Shown here piece by piece: positions 6,909-14,840 of a stretch of 64,000 nt of DNA. The DNA comes from Bifidobacterium callitrichos DSM 23973 (GTDB lineage Bacteria; Actinomycetota; Actinomycetes; Actinomycetales; Bifidobacteriaceae). Each line of letters opens with the position of its first letter. Positions within the stretch are counted from its first letter, which is position 1. The position numbers and the translations under genes are program-made. Below the pieces are notes generated by a model. That model saw only the letters and a list, made by a program, of their open reading frames with translations, did not search any database and was not told the origin of the DNA. The stretch covers positions 1 to 64,000 of the forward strand of contig NZ_JGYS01000001.1 of the NCBI RefSeq assembly GCF_000741175.1. The letters are read 5' to 3'.

Positions 6909-8991
6909 GCTCCTCGCGGATGCGTGCGATGATGCTCCCGACGGTCAGGCCGTAGCGTTCGTTCAGCTCGGCAAGCGGGATTCGGTCGGTGAACTCCTTG
7001 TCCGCGCCGAAGTTGAGGACGCGCGGGGAGCGCGGATCCCGGGCGGGATCGGATTGCGGCGCGTGGTGATTCGCGTAGTACGCGGTCACCTTCTCGCCCC
7101 AGCCGCCCTCGAGCTGACCGTCCTCCAACGTGACGACGAGCCGGTGATCCGCGCGCAGCGATTCCATCGTCACCGTGTCGAGCGAGGAGCACTGGCGTGG
7201 GTCGATGAGCGTCGCGTCGATGGGCGTGTCCGCGTAGGACAGCGTGTCGACCACCGCTTCGGCCAGTGGATACGTGTTGCCAAGCGCGATGATCGCCACG
7301 TCGGCTCCCTGATGGTCGATACGGTATCGCAGCATCTGCGCGGCATCGCCCGCCTCCGCAGTCGCGGATTCGCCGCGCAGCACCTCCTCGGGCGTCACTG
7401 CGCGTCCCAGCGCGCGCTCACGGTCGAGGATCGCCTGACCGGGCACGCGGATCACCACCGGGCCTTCCGGCGTGCCTTCCGCTCTCGTTGTGTCGGCTGG
7501 CATGGTCGCCCATGCGAGATCGGCCAGATAGTCGCGCGTCGAGGTCGGCACGAGCATCGTCACGCCGGGGATGTTCGCGAATATCGTCACGTCGTACGCG
7601 CCCGAATGCGTGTTGTCCGAACCGGACAGGCCGCCGAGGAAGTCGAGGACCGTCATGCGTGAGCGGTTGAGGCTCATCTCCTGGAAGAACTGGTCGTACG
7701 CGCGCTGGAAGAACGACGCGGTCGTCGCCACCACCGGCGTGCCGCCCGCCTTGGCGATGCCCGCGGCGAACGTCACCGCATGCGCCTCGGTGATGCCGGT
7801 ATCCACGTAATGCGCGCCGGCGCGCTCGCGGAACTCGTGCGTGATGCCGTTCGAGCCCGGTGTCGCGGGGGAGATGACCACCAGCCCCGGCTCCGTGGGG
7901 AAACGGCGCTCCAGTGCGGCCATCGCGAGCTTGCCGTAATGCTTGCGCGGATCGTCCGGACGCCCGATCGCCCTGTCCGGCGTCTGCCAGTGCGACGCCT
8001 CGCACTGTCCCTCGTGCGGATCGTGGTCGGACAGGTTGCAGTGGTCCGAGTGCCACGGCTCGACGTGCGCGAGGTTGCCCGTCTCGTTGACGCCGGTATC
8101 GGTCGCGTGGGCGACCTCGCGGCTGGTGTCGTCCCCGGATTCGAGCCCCGCGCCCTTGAGCGTGTGGATGTGCACGACCACCGGGTGGTCGATGCCCTTG
8201 ACCTCCTCGAACGCGGCGACCAGCGCATCCACGTCGTTGCCGTCGGCCACATACCGGTAGTCCAGTCCGAACGCGTTGAAGATGTTCGGCTGCGCGGTGC
8301 CGTTCGATTCGCGCAGACGCGCCAGCGGCCCGTACATGCCGCCGAAATCGCCCGCGATCGACATCTCGTTGTCGTTGAACACGATGATGAGGTTGCCGCC
8401 CTGCTCGGCCGCGTTGTTGAGTCCTTCGAACGCGATGCCGGAGCTGAGCGACCCGTCGCCGATCACCGCGATCACGTTGCCGATGCCGGCGTCGTCGTGG
8501 TTCGCCGCGGCCCGCATGTCGCGCGTCTTCGCCAATCCGCACGCCAGCGAGATCGACGTGCCGGTGTGACCGAGCACGAACTGGTCATGGACGCTCTCGT
8601 CCGGGTTCGTGAATCCCGTCACTTCGTCGAAGCGCGACGGGTTGAGGTACGCCTGCGCGCGTCCGGTGAGCATCTTGTGCACATAGCTCTGGTGCGAGAC
8701 GTCGAAGACGATGCGGTCATACGGCGAATCGAAGACGCGATGCAGCGCGACCGTCGCCTCCACCATGCCGAGATTCGATCCGATGTGGCCGCCGTGCGCA
8801 TGCCCATACGCGATCAGCGTGGAACGGATCTCGCCGCACAGCTCATGCAGCTCGCTATGGGACAGCGCCTTGACGTCGTCAGGGCCGATGATGCGGGACA
8901 GCACGTCGCAGCGCCCGGTGACCGCCGCATCGGGCCCTCCGCCAAGTCCGCCGTTGGCATCATCCACCGTACCGGTCATATCCATCCCCAT
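6892..8991 (-). CDS. dxs: 1-deoxy-D-xylulose-5-phosphate synthase-like transketolase-family enzyme
   Basis: About 699 residues. The ATG at 8991 is preferred (GAGGAAGG upstream); a TTG at 9033 is the longest option. It has the Dxs arrangement: HGGHIGSNLG, then SHQSYVHKMLTGR, thiamine-diphosphate motif GDGSLSSG...N followed by FNDNEMSI, a central pyrimidine-binding domain with YVDTGITEAHAVTFAAGIA, and a C-terminal transketolase domain. Known Dxs condenses pyruvate and glyceraldehyde 3-phosphate in the MEP isoprenoid pathway. Several motifs differ from textbook Dxs (SHQSYPHK, GDGALTAG), so a Dxs-like paralogue is possible if another copy exists in the genome. It converges on the ABC permease. 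Confidence 0.78.
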   Translation of the reverse strand: MGMDMTGTVDDANGGLGGGPDAAVTGRCDVLSRIIGPDDVKALSHSELHELCGEIRSTLIAYGHAHGGHIGSNLGMVEATVALHRVFDSPYDRIVFDVSHQSYVHKMLTGRAQAYLNPSRFDEVTGFTNPDESVHDQFVLGHTGTSISLACGLAKTRDMRAAANHDDAGIGNVIAVIGDGSLSSGIAFEGLNNAAEQGGNLIIVFNDNEMSIAGDFGGMYGPLARLRESNGTAQPNIFNAFGLDYRYVADGNDVDALVAAFEEVKGIDHPVVVHIHTLKGAGLESGDDTSREVAHATDTGVNETGNLAHVEPWHSDHCNLSDHDPHEGQCEASHWQTPDRAIGRPDDPRKHYGKLAMAALERRFPTEPGLVVISPATPGSNGITHEFRERAGAHYVDTGITEAHAVTFAAGIAKAGGTPVVATTASFFQRAYDQFFQEMSLNRSRMTVLDFLGGLSGSDNTHSGAYDVTIFANIPGVTMLVPTSTRDYLADLAWATMPADTTRAEGTPEGPVVIRVPGQAILDRERALGRAVTPEEVLRGESATAEAGDAAQMLRYRIDHQGADVAIIALGNTYPLAEAVVDTLSYADTPIDATLIDPRQCSSLDTVTMESLRADHRLVVTLEDGQLEGGWGEKVTAYYANHHAPQSDPARDPRSPRVLNFGADKEFTDRIPLAELNERYGLTVGSIIARIREELTARS

Positions 8992-9299
8992 ACCTACCGT
9001 GCGCCCTTCCTCTCGAATGTCTTCCGAGGGCAACAGCCTAGACGATTCCCTCCGGCATTACACGCACGCATCGCAATGCGCCCAACATCTTCGTATATAC
9101 ATACACCCGCCGTATGTCTGGACCGCACATGGATCGAAACGGATCCTTACACGGCATCGCGATCGGACGTGAGACAATGAAACGGCAGGTGCGGCACCGA
9201 AGTCGCGCCGCACGCCGGAGTCATGCCCCATGCCGTCCCGTGTGCGGACATGTCGATCCGCCGCGCGATCGAAGGGCAACCCGAACGAAAGGAACTCCG

Positions 9300-10292
9300 A
9301 TGAAGGCCGTATACGCAGCCGCAGTGAACAACGACAACCCGCTCTCCGCACTCGCCGTGGGCGATATGCCCGACCCCGAACCCAGGCCGTACTGGTCCAA
9401 GATCTCGGTCAAGGCCGTGACCGTCAACCACCACGACCTGTGGAGTCTCAGGGGCGTGGGACTCGCCGCCGAACAGACCCCGATGATCCTCGGCACCGAC
9501 GCGGCCGGCATCCTCGACGAGGACATCCCCGTGCGCCACGGGCTCAAGGCCGGCAGCGAGGTCGTGCTCTACACGTTCGTCGGCACCGACGGCGCCGGCG
9601 TCATGCCGGGGGAGCGGCGCACGATCCTGTCGGAGAAGTACGCCGGCACGATGGCGGACAGGACGCAGGTGCCCAGCGCCAACGTCTTCGCCAAGCCCTC
9701 GAACCTCACCATGGTCGAGGCCGCTGCGCTCGGCACCAGCTGGCTGACCGCCTACTCGCTCGTCTTCACCGCCGCAGGCGTCAAACCCGGCGACACGATC
9801 CTCGTGCAGGGCGCGGGCGGCGGCGTCTCCACCGCGGCGATCCAGCTCGCGCACGCCGCCGGCCTCGAGGTGTTCGTCACCTCACGTTCCGCGGACAAGC
9901 GAGAGAAGGCGCTCGCGCTCGGCGCCGACGCCGCGTTCGAGACCGGCGCGCGGCTGCCTCGCAAGGTCGACGCCGTCATCGAATCGGTCGGCGCCGCCAC
10001 ATGGTCGCATTCGGTGAAGTCCGTGCGCCCCGGCGGCACGATCGCCATCTGCGGGGCCACCACCGGCGACCAGCCCGGCGCCGAACTGACCCGCGTGTTC
10101 TTCCAGGACATCCGCGTGCAAGGCAACACGATGGGCTCGCGCGAGGACTTCGCCCGCCTCCTGCGCTTCGTCGAGCACGCCGACCTGCACCCGGTCGTCG
10201 ACTCGACCTTCGACGGCCTCGAATCCGCGCCCGAGGCGTTCGCGCGAGTGGTCGGCGGCGACATCTTCGGCAAGGTCGCGATCAGCCTGTAG
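9300..10292 (+). CDS. Zinc-free quinone oxidoreductase-like MDR dehydrogenase
   Basis: 330 residues. The ATG at 9300 follows AAAGGAAC. Medium-chain dehydrogenase/reductase fold: an N-terminal GroES-like part (VNHHDLWSLRGVG, GTDAAGIL), then a Rossmann part with the NADP-binding motif VQGAGGGVSTAAIQLA and LGADAAFET. The catalytic zinc ligands of alcohol dehydrogenases are not evident, which fits quinone oxidoreductase or crotonyl-reductase-like members. The substrate cannot be inferred. It is divergently placed from dxs and followed, after a 65-base gap, by purE. Confidence 0.82.
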   Translation: MKAVYAAAVNNDNPLSALAVGDMPDPEPRPYWSKISVKAVTVNHHDLWSLRGVGLAAEQTPMILGTDAAGILDEDIPVRHGLKAGSEVVLYTFVGTDGAGVMPGERRTILSEKYAGTMADRTQVPSANVFAKPSNLTMVEAAALGTSWLTAYSLVFTAAGVKPGDTILVQGAGGGVSTAAIQLAHAAGLEVFVTSRSADKREKALALGADAAFETGARLPRKVDAVIESVGAATWSHSVKSVRPGGTIAICGATTGDQPGAELTRVFFQDIRVQGNTMGSREDFARLLRFVEHADLHPVVDSTFDGLESAPEAFARVVGGDIFGKVAISL

Positions 10293-10363
10293 GGCGCTTC
10301 CGCGCGGACCGCATAGAGGAGTACAGTAAGACCGTATTCTCAATAACGCGGAGGTAAATGATA

Positions 10364-10861
10364 ATGACGGACACCAAGCCCGAAGTCGCCGTCGTCATGG
10401 GCTCTTCCAGTGACTGGGAGACCATGAAGCGCGCCTGTGACATCCTCGACCAGTTCGGAGTCGCCTACTTCAAGCAGGTGATCTCCGCGCATCGCACGCC
10501 GGAACTCATGGCCGACTTCGCGCACAACGCGCGCAAGAACGGTCTCAAGGTCATCATCGCCGGAGCCGGCGGCGCCGCCCACCTGCCCGGCATGATCGCC
10601 GCCCAGACCACCCTGCCCGTCATCGGCGTGCCGGTGCGCTCCCACGCGCTGTCCGGCTGGGACTCCCTGCTCTCCATCGTGCAGATGCCCGGCGGCATCC
10701 CCGTCGCCACCACCGCCGTCGGCAACTCCGGCGCCACCAACGCGGGCCTCTTGGCCGTGCAGATGCTCTCCGCATTCGACGAGGGGCTCGCCGCCAAGCT
10801 CGAGGACTACCGCAACGAACTCAAGGAGAAGGTGGCCGAATCCAATGCCCAGCTTGTTTGA
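10364..10861 (+). CDS. purE: N5-carboxyaminoimidazole ribonucleotide mutase (PurE, class I)
   Basis: 165 residues. Two in-frame ATGs exist; the one at 10364 is nine bases from GCGGAGG, while 10358 is only three away. Class I PurE motifs: [12 protein letters not shown] at the start, the loop SAHRTPE with the catalytic His, and [11 protein letters not shown]. It moves the carboxyl group of N5-CAIR to C4 to make CAIR in purine synthesis. It works with PurK, whose gene overlaps by 17 bases. The leader contains TTCTCAATAACG, also present in the inverted repeat at 43922-44086. Confidence 0.96.
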   Translation: MTDTKPEVAVVMGSSSDWETMKRACDILDQFGVAYFKQVISAHRTPELMADFAHNARKNGLKVIIAGAGGAAHLPGMIAAQTTLPVIGVPVRSHALSGWDSLLSIVQMPGGIPVATTAVGNSGATNAGLLAVQMLSAFDEGLAAKLEDYRNELKEKVAESNAQLV

Positions 10862-12086
10862 GGAAACCCACGGCGCCACGCAGATGCTCCAGCCGGGCGC
10901 GACGATCGGCATCATCGGCGGCGGCCAGCTCGGCCGCATGATGGCGCTGTCCGCCAAGTACATGGGCTTCCGCATCGGCGTGCTCGACCCCACCCCGGAC
11001 TGCCCGACCGCGCAGGTCGCCGACTTCCAGATCGTCGGCGAATACGACGACAAGACCGCCATCCACGATCTCGCCGAGAAGTCCGACGTCCTGACCTACG
11101 AGTTCGAGAACGTCGACGCCGAATCGATCGACGAGGTGCGCCATCTGGTCGCCGCCCCGCAAGGCACCGACCTGCTGCGCGTCACGCAGGACCGCATCAA
11201 CGAGAAGACGTTCATCAACAAGCACGGCATCGAGACCGCTCCGTGGCGCGAGGTCAACGACTTCGACGAGCTCGAGGCCGCCATCGACGACCTCCACTAC
11301 CCGTGCGTGCTCAAGACCCGCTCCGGTGGCTACGACGGCCACGGCCAGCATGTGCTCAGGAACGATATGGATCTGGAGAAGATCCGCGCCCGCGGCGATC
11401 GCGGCGGCGGCTTCCCGCCGTCCATCCTCGAAGGCTTCGTCGACTTCGCGTTCGAGGCGTCGATCCTCGTGTCCGGCAACGGCAAGGACTACGTCACCTT
11501 CCCGATCGTGCGCAACGACCACCGCAACAACATCCTGCACATGACGATCGCCCCGGCCGAGGTCGACCCCTCGATCGCCAAGACCGCGCACGAGATGGCG
11601 CTGGCCTTGGCGAAGGGCTTCGAACTGGCCGGCACGCTCGCCATCGAGCTGTTCGTCACCAAGGACAACCGCGTCATCGTCAACGAGCTCGCCCCGCGCC
11701 CGCACAACTCCGGCCACTACACCATCGAGGCGTGCTCGATCGACCAGTTCGACGCGCACATCCGCGGCATCGCCGGATGGCCGCTCATCCAGCCGAAGCT
11801 GCTGAGCCCGGCCGTCATGGTCAACGTGCTCGGCCAGCACGTCCTGCCCACGCGCGCGCAGATCGCCACGCATCCCGAGTGGAACGTGCACGACTACGGC
11901 AAGGCGCAGCTGCGCCACAACCGCAAGATGGGCCACATCACCGTCCTGACGGACGACACGGCCCGCACGGTCGCCGAGCTCGAGGCCACCGGCTGCTGGG
12001 ATGATCTTCAAGCTTATGCGCGCCCGTTCGTCAAGCCCATGCCCGCTGGTGCTCCGGCCGCCGGGAAATCCGGGAAAGAGGCGTGA
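10845..12086 (+). CDS. purK: N5-carboxyaminoimidazole ribonucleotide synthase (PurK)
   Basis: 413 residues, starting inside the 3' end of purE. ATP-grasp enzyme: N-terminal Rossmann-like [13 protein letters not shown], the central lid and Gly-rich loop ([13 protein letters not shown]), the metal- and ATP-binding FVDFAFEAS and [17 protein letters not shown], and the C-terminal domain. It makes N5-CAIR from AIR, bicarbonate and ATP; PurE then uses the product. A Fur-family gene follows with a four-base overlap, so the three may be co-transcribed. Confidence 0.96.
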   Translation: MPSLFEETHGATQMLQPGATIGIIGGGQLGRMMALSAKYMGFRIGVLDPTPDCPTAQVADFQIVGEYDDKTAIHDLAEKSDVLTYEFENVDAESIDEVRHLVAAPQGTDLLRVTQDRINEKTFINKHGIETAPWREVNDFDELEAAIDDLHYPCVLKTRSGGYDGHGQHVLRNDMDLEKIRARGDRGGGFPPSILEGFVDFAFEASILVSGNGKDYVTFPIVRNDHRNNILHMTIAPAEVDPSIAKTAHEMALALAKGFELAGTLAIELFVTKDNRVIVNELAPRPHNSGHYTIEACSIDQFDAHIRGIAGWPLIQPKLLSPAVMVNVLGQHVLPTRAQIATHPEWNVHDYGKAQLRHNRKMGHITVLTDDTARTVAELEATGCWDDLQAYARPFVKPMPAGAPAAGKSGKEA

Positions 12087-12490
12087 CGGTTCGCATGGTT
12101 GAACACATCGAACGTCAGACCAAACAGAAGGACGCGATCCGAGCCGCGCTCGCCGACTGCGACGAGTTCATCTCCGCGCAGGACCTTCACCGTCGGCTTG
12201 AGGATTCGGGATTGCGGATCGGGCTGGCCACCGTGTACCGGCAGCTCAACGCGCTCGCCGACTCCGGCGCCGCCGACACGATCCGCCTCGACGGCCAGCA
12301 GCTGTTCCGCCTGTGCGGCGACGACGGGCATCACCATCATCTGGTGTGCCGCAAGTGCGGGCGGACCGTCGAGATAGACCCGCCGAGCGAGGCATGGCTG
12401 CGCAAGGTGGCCGAGGGCCACGGCTTCACCGTCGAAAGCCACACGCTGGAGGTCTTCGGCCTGTGCCCCGAGTGCCAGCGGGAGCAGTAA
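12083..12490 (+). CDS. Fur-family metal-responsive repressor
   Basis: 135 residues from GTG 12083, or 131 from ATG 12095. N-terminal winged helix (ISAQDLHRRL, LATVYRQLNALADSG) and C-terminal dimerisation domain with the Fur signature HHHHLVCRKCG and the second pair CPEC; the two CxxC motifs bind the structural zinc. Whether it is Zur, Fur or PerR cannot be told from sequence alone. The HHHH run and the two CxxC pairs fit Zur or Fur. It is the only intact Fur-family gene here, since the one at 14123-14601 is frameshifted. Confidence 0.88.
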   Translation: MTVRMVEHIERQTKQKDAIRAALADCDEFISAQDLHRRLEDSGLRIGLATVYRQLNALADSGAADTIRLDGQQLFRLCGDDGHHHHLVCRKCGRTVEIDPPSEAWLRKVAEGHGFTVESHTLEVFGLCPECQREQ

Positions 12491-12517
12491 GCGACGGTCA
12501 GATAGCGGCATTAAACA

Positions 12518-12549
12518 GCGAGGCCTCGGCCATATGGTCGAGGCCTCGC
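12518..12549 (+). terminator. Hairpin between fur-like and AAA ATPase genes
   Basis: Perfect 11-bp arms GCGAGGCCTCG (12518-12528) and CGAGGCCTCGC (12539-12549), then TTAT. Placed between convergent genes, it can serve both directions, but the T-run is poor. Confidence 0.6.
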
Positions 12550-12586
12550 TTATGTGGTGTGCAGTGCGGATTCGGACGATACGCGA

Positions 12587-13933
12587 TCATGGCTCCTCGA
12601 TGATGATGTGCTCGGGCTGCGGCTTTTCGATGAACATCGTCATATACCAAGGCATGTAGGTGATGGCCGGTTGATCGTCGTCGACGGATACGTTGTCTGC
12701 GCACAGCACGATCGCTTGGCCCAGCCCCCATTCCCTGACCGCCAGCAGATTGTTCAGGGCCGCATGCCTCGTGTAGTCCTTGCCTGATTTCGCTTCGATG
12801 GGAATGACCTGTCCGTTTTGCTCGATGAGAAAATCCACTTCGCCGATCCGCGCGCGGTCGTAATAGTAGGCTCGAGCCCATGGGCGAGCAATTCCTGGGC
12901 TATCAGATTCTCCAGGAAGCTGCCCCAGTTGATGCCGCGCATCACCGGTAAGCAGTTCGCGGCGCGCGTCTCCCATACCGAATGCGCTCAGCAGACCGAC
13001 ATCCGCCATGAACACCTTCATCAGGCTCCGGTGCTCGTTGATCTTCAGAGGGCTGACCGGTTCGGTCACGTTGCGGCAGGGAATGACCACGCCGGCGTCC
13101 GCGAGCCACATGAAATCGCTGGCGTAGCGTTCCATGCGTGCGCTTTTGGACAGGTCGGCGAGAACGAACCGCTTGTTTTTCTTGTCGAGCTGAGAGGGGA
13201 TCGCGTCGAAGATGGAGCGGATGTGCATCTTGGTGGCGGCGTATTTGGCGATGTCCTGACGATACAGATCGAGAATGCCGCGCTGCACATTGAATACGGC
13301 ACGCAGGTCATGTGTTTCGACGAAGGACGACACCGCGGCGGGCATGCCTCCCACGACCATGTAGCGACGGAACAATGTGAGCAGACGTTCATGCACGGGC
13401 GCCGGCACCGGCGTTTTGGATGTGAAGCATGCGTGGGTGCGATCGATGATGGGTTTCTGGATGCCGTTGGCGTAGAGGAATTCCTCCAGCGTCAGCGGGT
13501 ACATGGTCAGCTTCTCCTCGTAGCCGACCGGGTATGAAGGGACCTCCTTGTATGAGACCCCGAGCATTGAACCGGATTCGATGTAGTCAAACCGTCCGTC
13601 ATCCACGAGGAACTTGATCGCGGTGCGGGCTCTCGGACACTCCTGTATTTCATCTAGGAAGATCAGGGTGCGTCCGGGGGCGAAGGGACGGTTGCTGTAG
13701 ACGGACAGGTTCGTGATGATGGTGTCGGCGTCGAGATCCCCGGCGAAGGCGTCAATGGCGCTCGGTGTCTCTAGGAAGTTGATTTCGAGCACTACGTCAT
13801 AGTATTCCGCCGCGAACTGGCGAATGAGATATGTCTTGCCGACCTGCCGCGCGCCGTCGACGAGCAGAGCGCGTCTGCGCGGGTTTGCTTTCCACTCCAC
13901 GAGTCGTTCCCAAACGGTTCTTCGCAATGTCAT
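12587..13933 (-). CDS. AAA ATPase with C-terminal DUF4143/nuclease-like domain, internally frame-disturbed
   Basis: 448 residues. N-terminal P-loop ATPase: LLVDGARQVGKTYLIRQ (Walker A GARQVGKT), Walker B TLIFLDEIQECP, then the DUF4143 region with MVVGGMPAAV. The C-terminus has GEVDFLIEQ and PIEAKSGKD, resembling the PD-(D/E)xK core. Between about 12870 and 12940 the main frame reads a non-family stretch. Another frame of the same DNA gives the expected INWGSFLENLIAQELLAHGL, joining smoothly to YYYDRARIGEVDF. Two compensating frame changes are therefore present. Genes of this family are often variable accessory genes of unknown role. Confidence 0.85.
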   Translation of the reverse strand: MTLRRTVWERLVEWKANPRRRALLVDGARQVGKTYLIRQFAAEYYDVVLEINFLETPSAIDAFAGDLDADTIITNLSVYSNRPFAPGRTLIFLDEIQECPRARTAIKFLVDDGRFDYIESGSMLGVSYKEVPSYPVGYEEKLTMYPLTLEEFLYANGIQKPIIDRTHACFTSKTPVPAPVHERLLTLFRRYMVVGGMPAAVSSFVETHDLRAVFNVQRGILDLYRQDIAKYAATKMHIRSIFDAIPSQLDKKNKRFVLADLSKSARMERYASDFMWLADAGVVIPCRNVTEPVSPLKINEHRSLMKVFMADVGLLSAFGMGDARRELLTGDARHQLGQLPGESDSPGIARPWARAYYYDRARIGEVDFLIEQNGQVIPIEAKSGKDYTRHAALNNLLAVREWGLGQAIVLCADNVSVDDDQPAITYMPWYMTMFIEKPQPEHIIIEEP

Positions 13934-13947
13934 TGACGATCCTTGTT

Positions 13948-14079
13948 CTGTGACGTTTCACAAGTAATCGTATCTGTATATTGCGACGTTTTACGTTATA
14001 TAAAGGATGGGTTATGCGACGTTATAATATATTTTCAGTGGATGATTTGCGACGTTTTTCATGATACGACATGATCCTA
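13948..14079. promoter_or_regulatory. Four GACGTT sites in exact 33-bp phase upstream of the AAA ATPase
   Basis: GACGTT cores lie at 13952, 13985, 14018 and 14051, each 33 bases apart. Three share the longer TGCGACGTT. The DNA between is AT-rich and not conserved. On the minus strand (AACGTCGCA) they sit upstream of the start at 13933, so an operator array spaced by about three helical turns is likely. This 189-base gap holds no gene. Confidence 0.6.
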
Positions 14080-14122
14080 TTGCACGAGTTCACCCATGCC
14101 TTGCGCTGTTGGTCGCATATGG

Positions 14123-14601
14123 TTACCGGTTTCGCTGCCCGTCGCCGTCGTGGGCACTGTCGATGACCTTCCGCGCGCAGCGGGGGCACGGGCCATAGAT
14201 TTCCAGCTCATGGGCGACGTTGATGTAGTGCAGTTTGGCCGCCGCCTGATCGATCCACTGTTCCAGCCCTGGAATCTCGATTTCTATGGTCTTCCCGCAA
14301 CTCCGGCACATGATGTGGTGGTGGTGACGATGGTCGGCGCAGGCGTGATACAGGGGGTTTCGCCGTTGATGTGAATGACGTCGAGCTTGCCTTGGCTGGC
14401 CATCATCTGCAGATTCCGGTATGCGGTGGTGGTGCCGATGCGCGTGCCTCGGTTGCGTAGTATGTCGGTGATTTCCTGGGCGGTGGCGAAGCGCGACAAC
14501 TCCGACAGCGTCTGCTCGATCAGCATGCGTGGTCTGGTGATGCGGGGGTTGGGCGGCTGCGCTGTTCGCTCGTTGCGCTGTTGCTCCTCATGATCGCTCA
14601 C
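14123..14601 (-). pseudogene. zur: Fur-family regulator (probable Zur) with single-base frameshift
   Basis: The start is GTG 14601 with a strong GGGGAGGGGAGG upstream. The first part (to about 14357) encodes a winged helix: SELSRFATAQEITDILRN, TTTAYRNLQMMASQGKLD. The frame then breaks. A second frame carries the rest: HHHHIMCRSCGKTIEIE and GPCPRCARK, the His cluster and both zinc-binding CxxC pairs. The junction is a run of five C on the coding strand (14353-14357 on the plus strand as G); six would restore one Fur protein of about 160 residues. It may be a pseudogene, a phase-variable tract or a base-calling error. The zinc genes upstream make Zur the likely identity. Confidence 0.8.
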
Positions 14602-14626
14602 TGCATTCCTCCCCTCCCCTGGATAG

Positions 14627-14641
14627 TGATAGTGGTTATCG
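14627..14641. promoter_or_regulatory. Zur-like box upstream of zur
   Basis: TGATAGTGGTTATCG has 7-1-7 symmetry and matches the perfect palindrome at 17900 in 11 of the 14 arm positions. It lies 26 bases upstream of the zur start, suggesting autoregulation from a promoter separate from the long operon. Confidence 0.5.
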
Positions 14642-14840
14642 TTTATGAGACAAGTCGAGTGGTGCTGCTGGGAATCCATGGGTCGGCCGCCACGACCGTA
14701 TCGGTCCGGCGTGCCGGTGTCGCCATATCCGTAGGCTGGCGTGACATGATGATGCGCCCCGATCGGCGGAGAACGATGTATTCGATCGGGGCGCAAGTGG
14801 TGGTTCAGGGGCCGGCTCGGGACGACGCCGCGGGTATGGC

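Noticed and set aside
13952..14056. CRISPR-like repeats of 33-bp period
   Set aside because: Only a 6-9 base core is conserved; too short for a CRISPR repeat.
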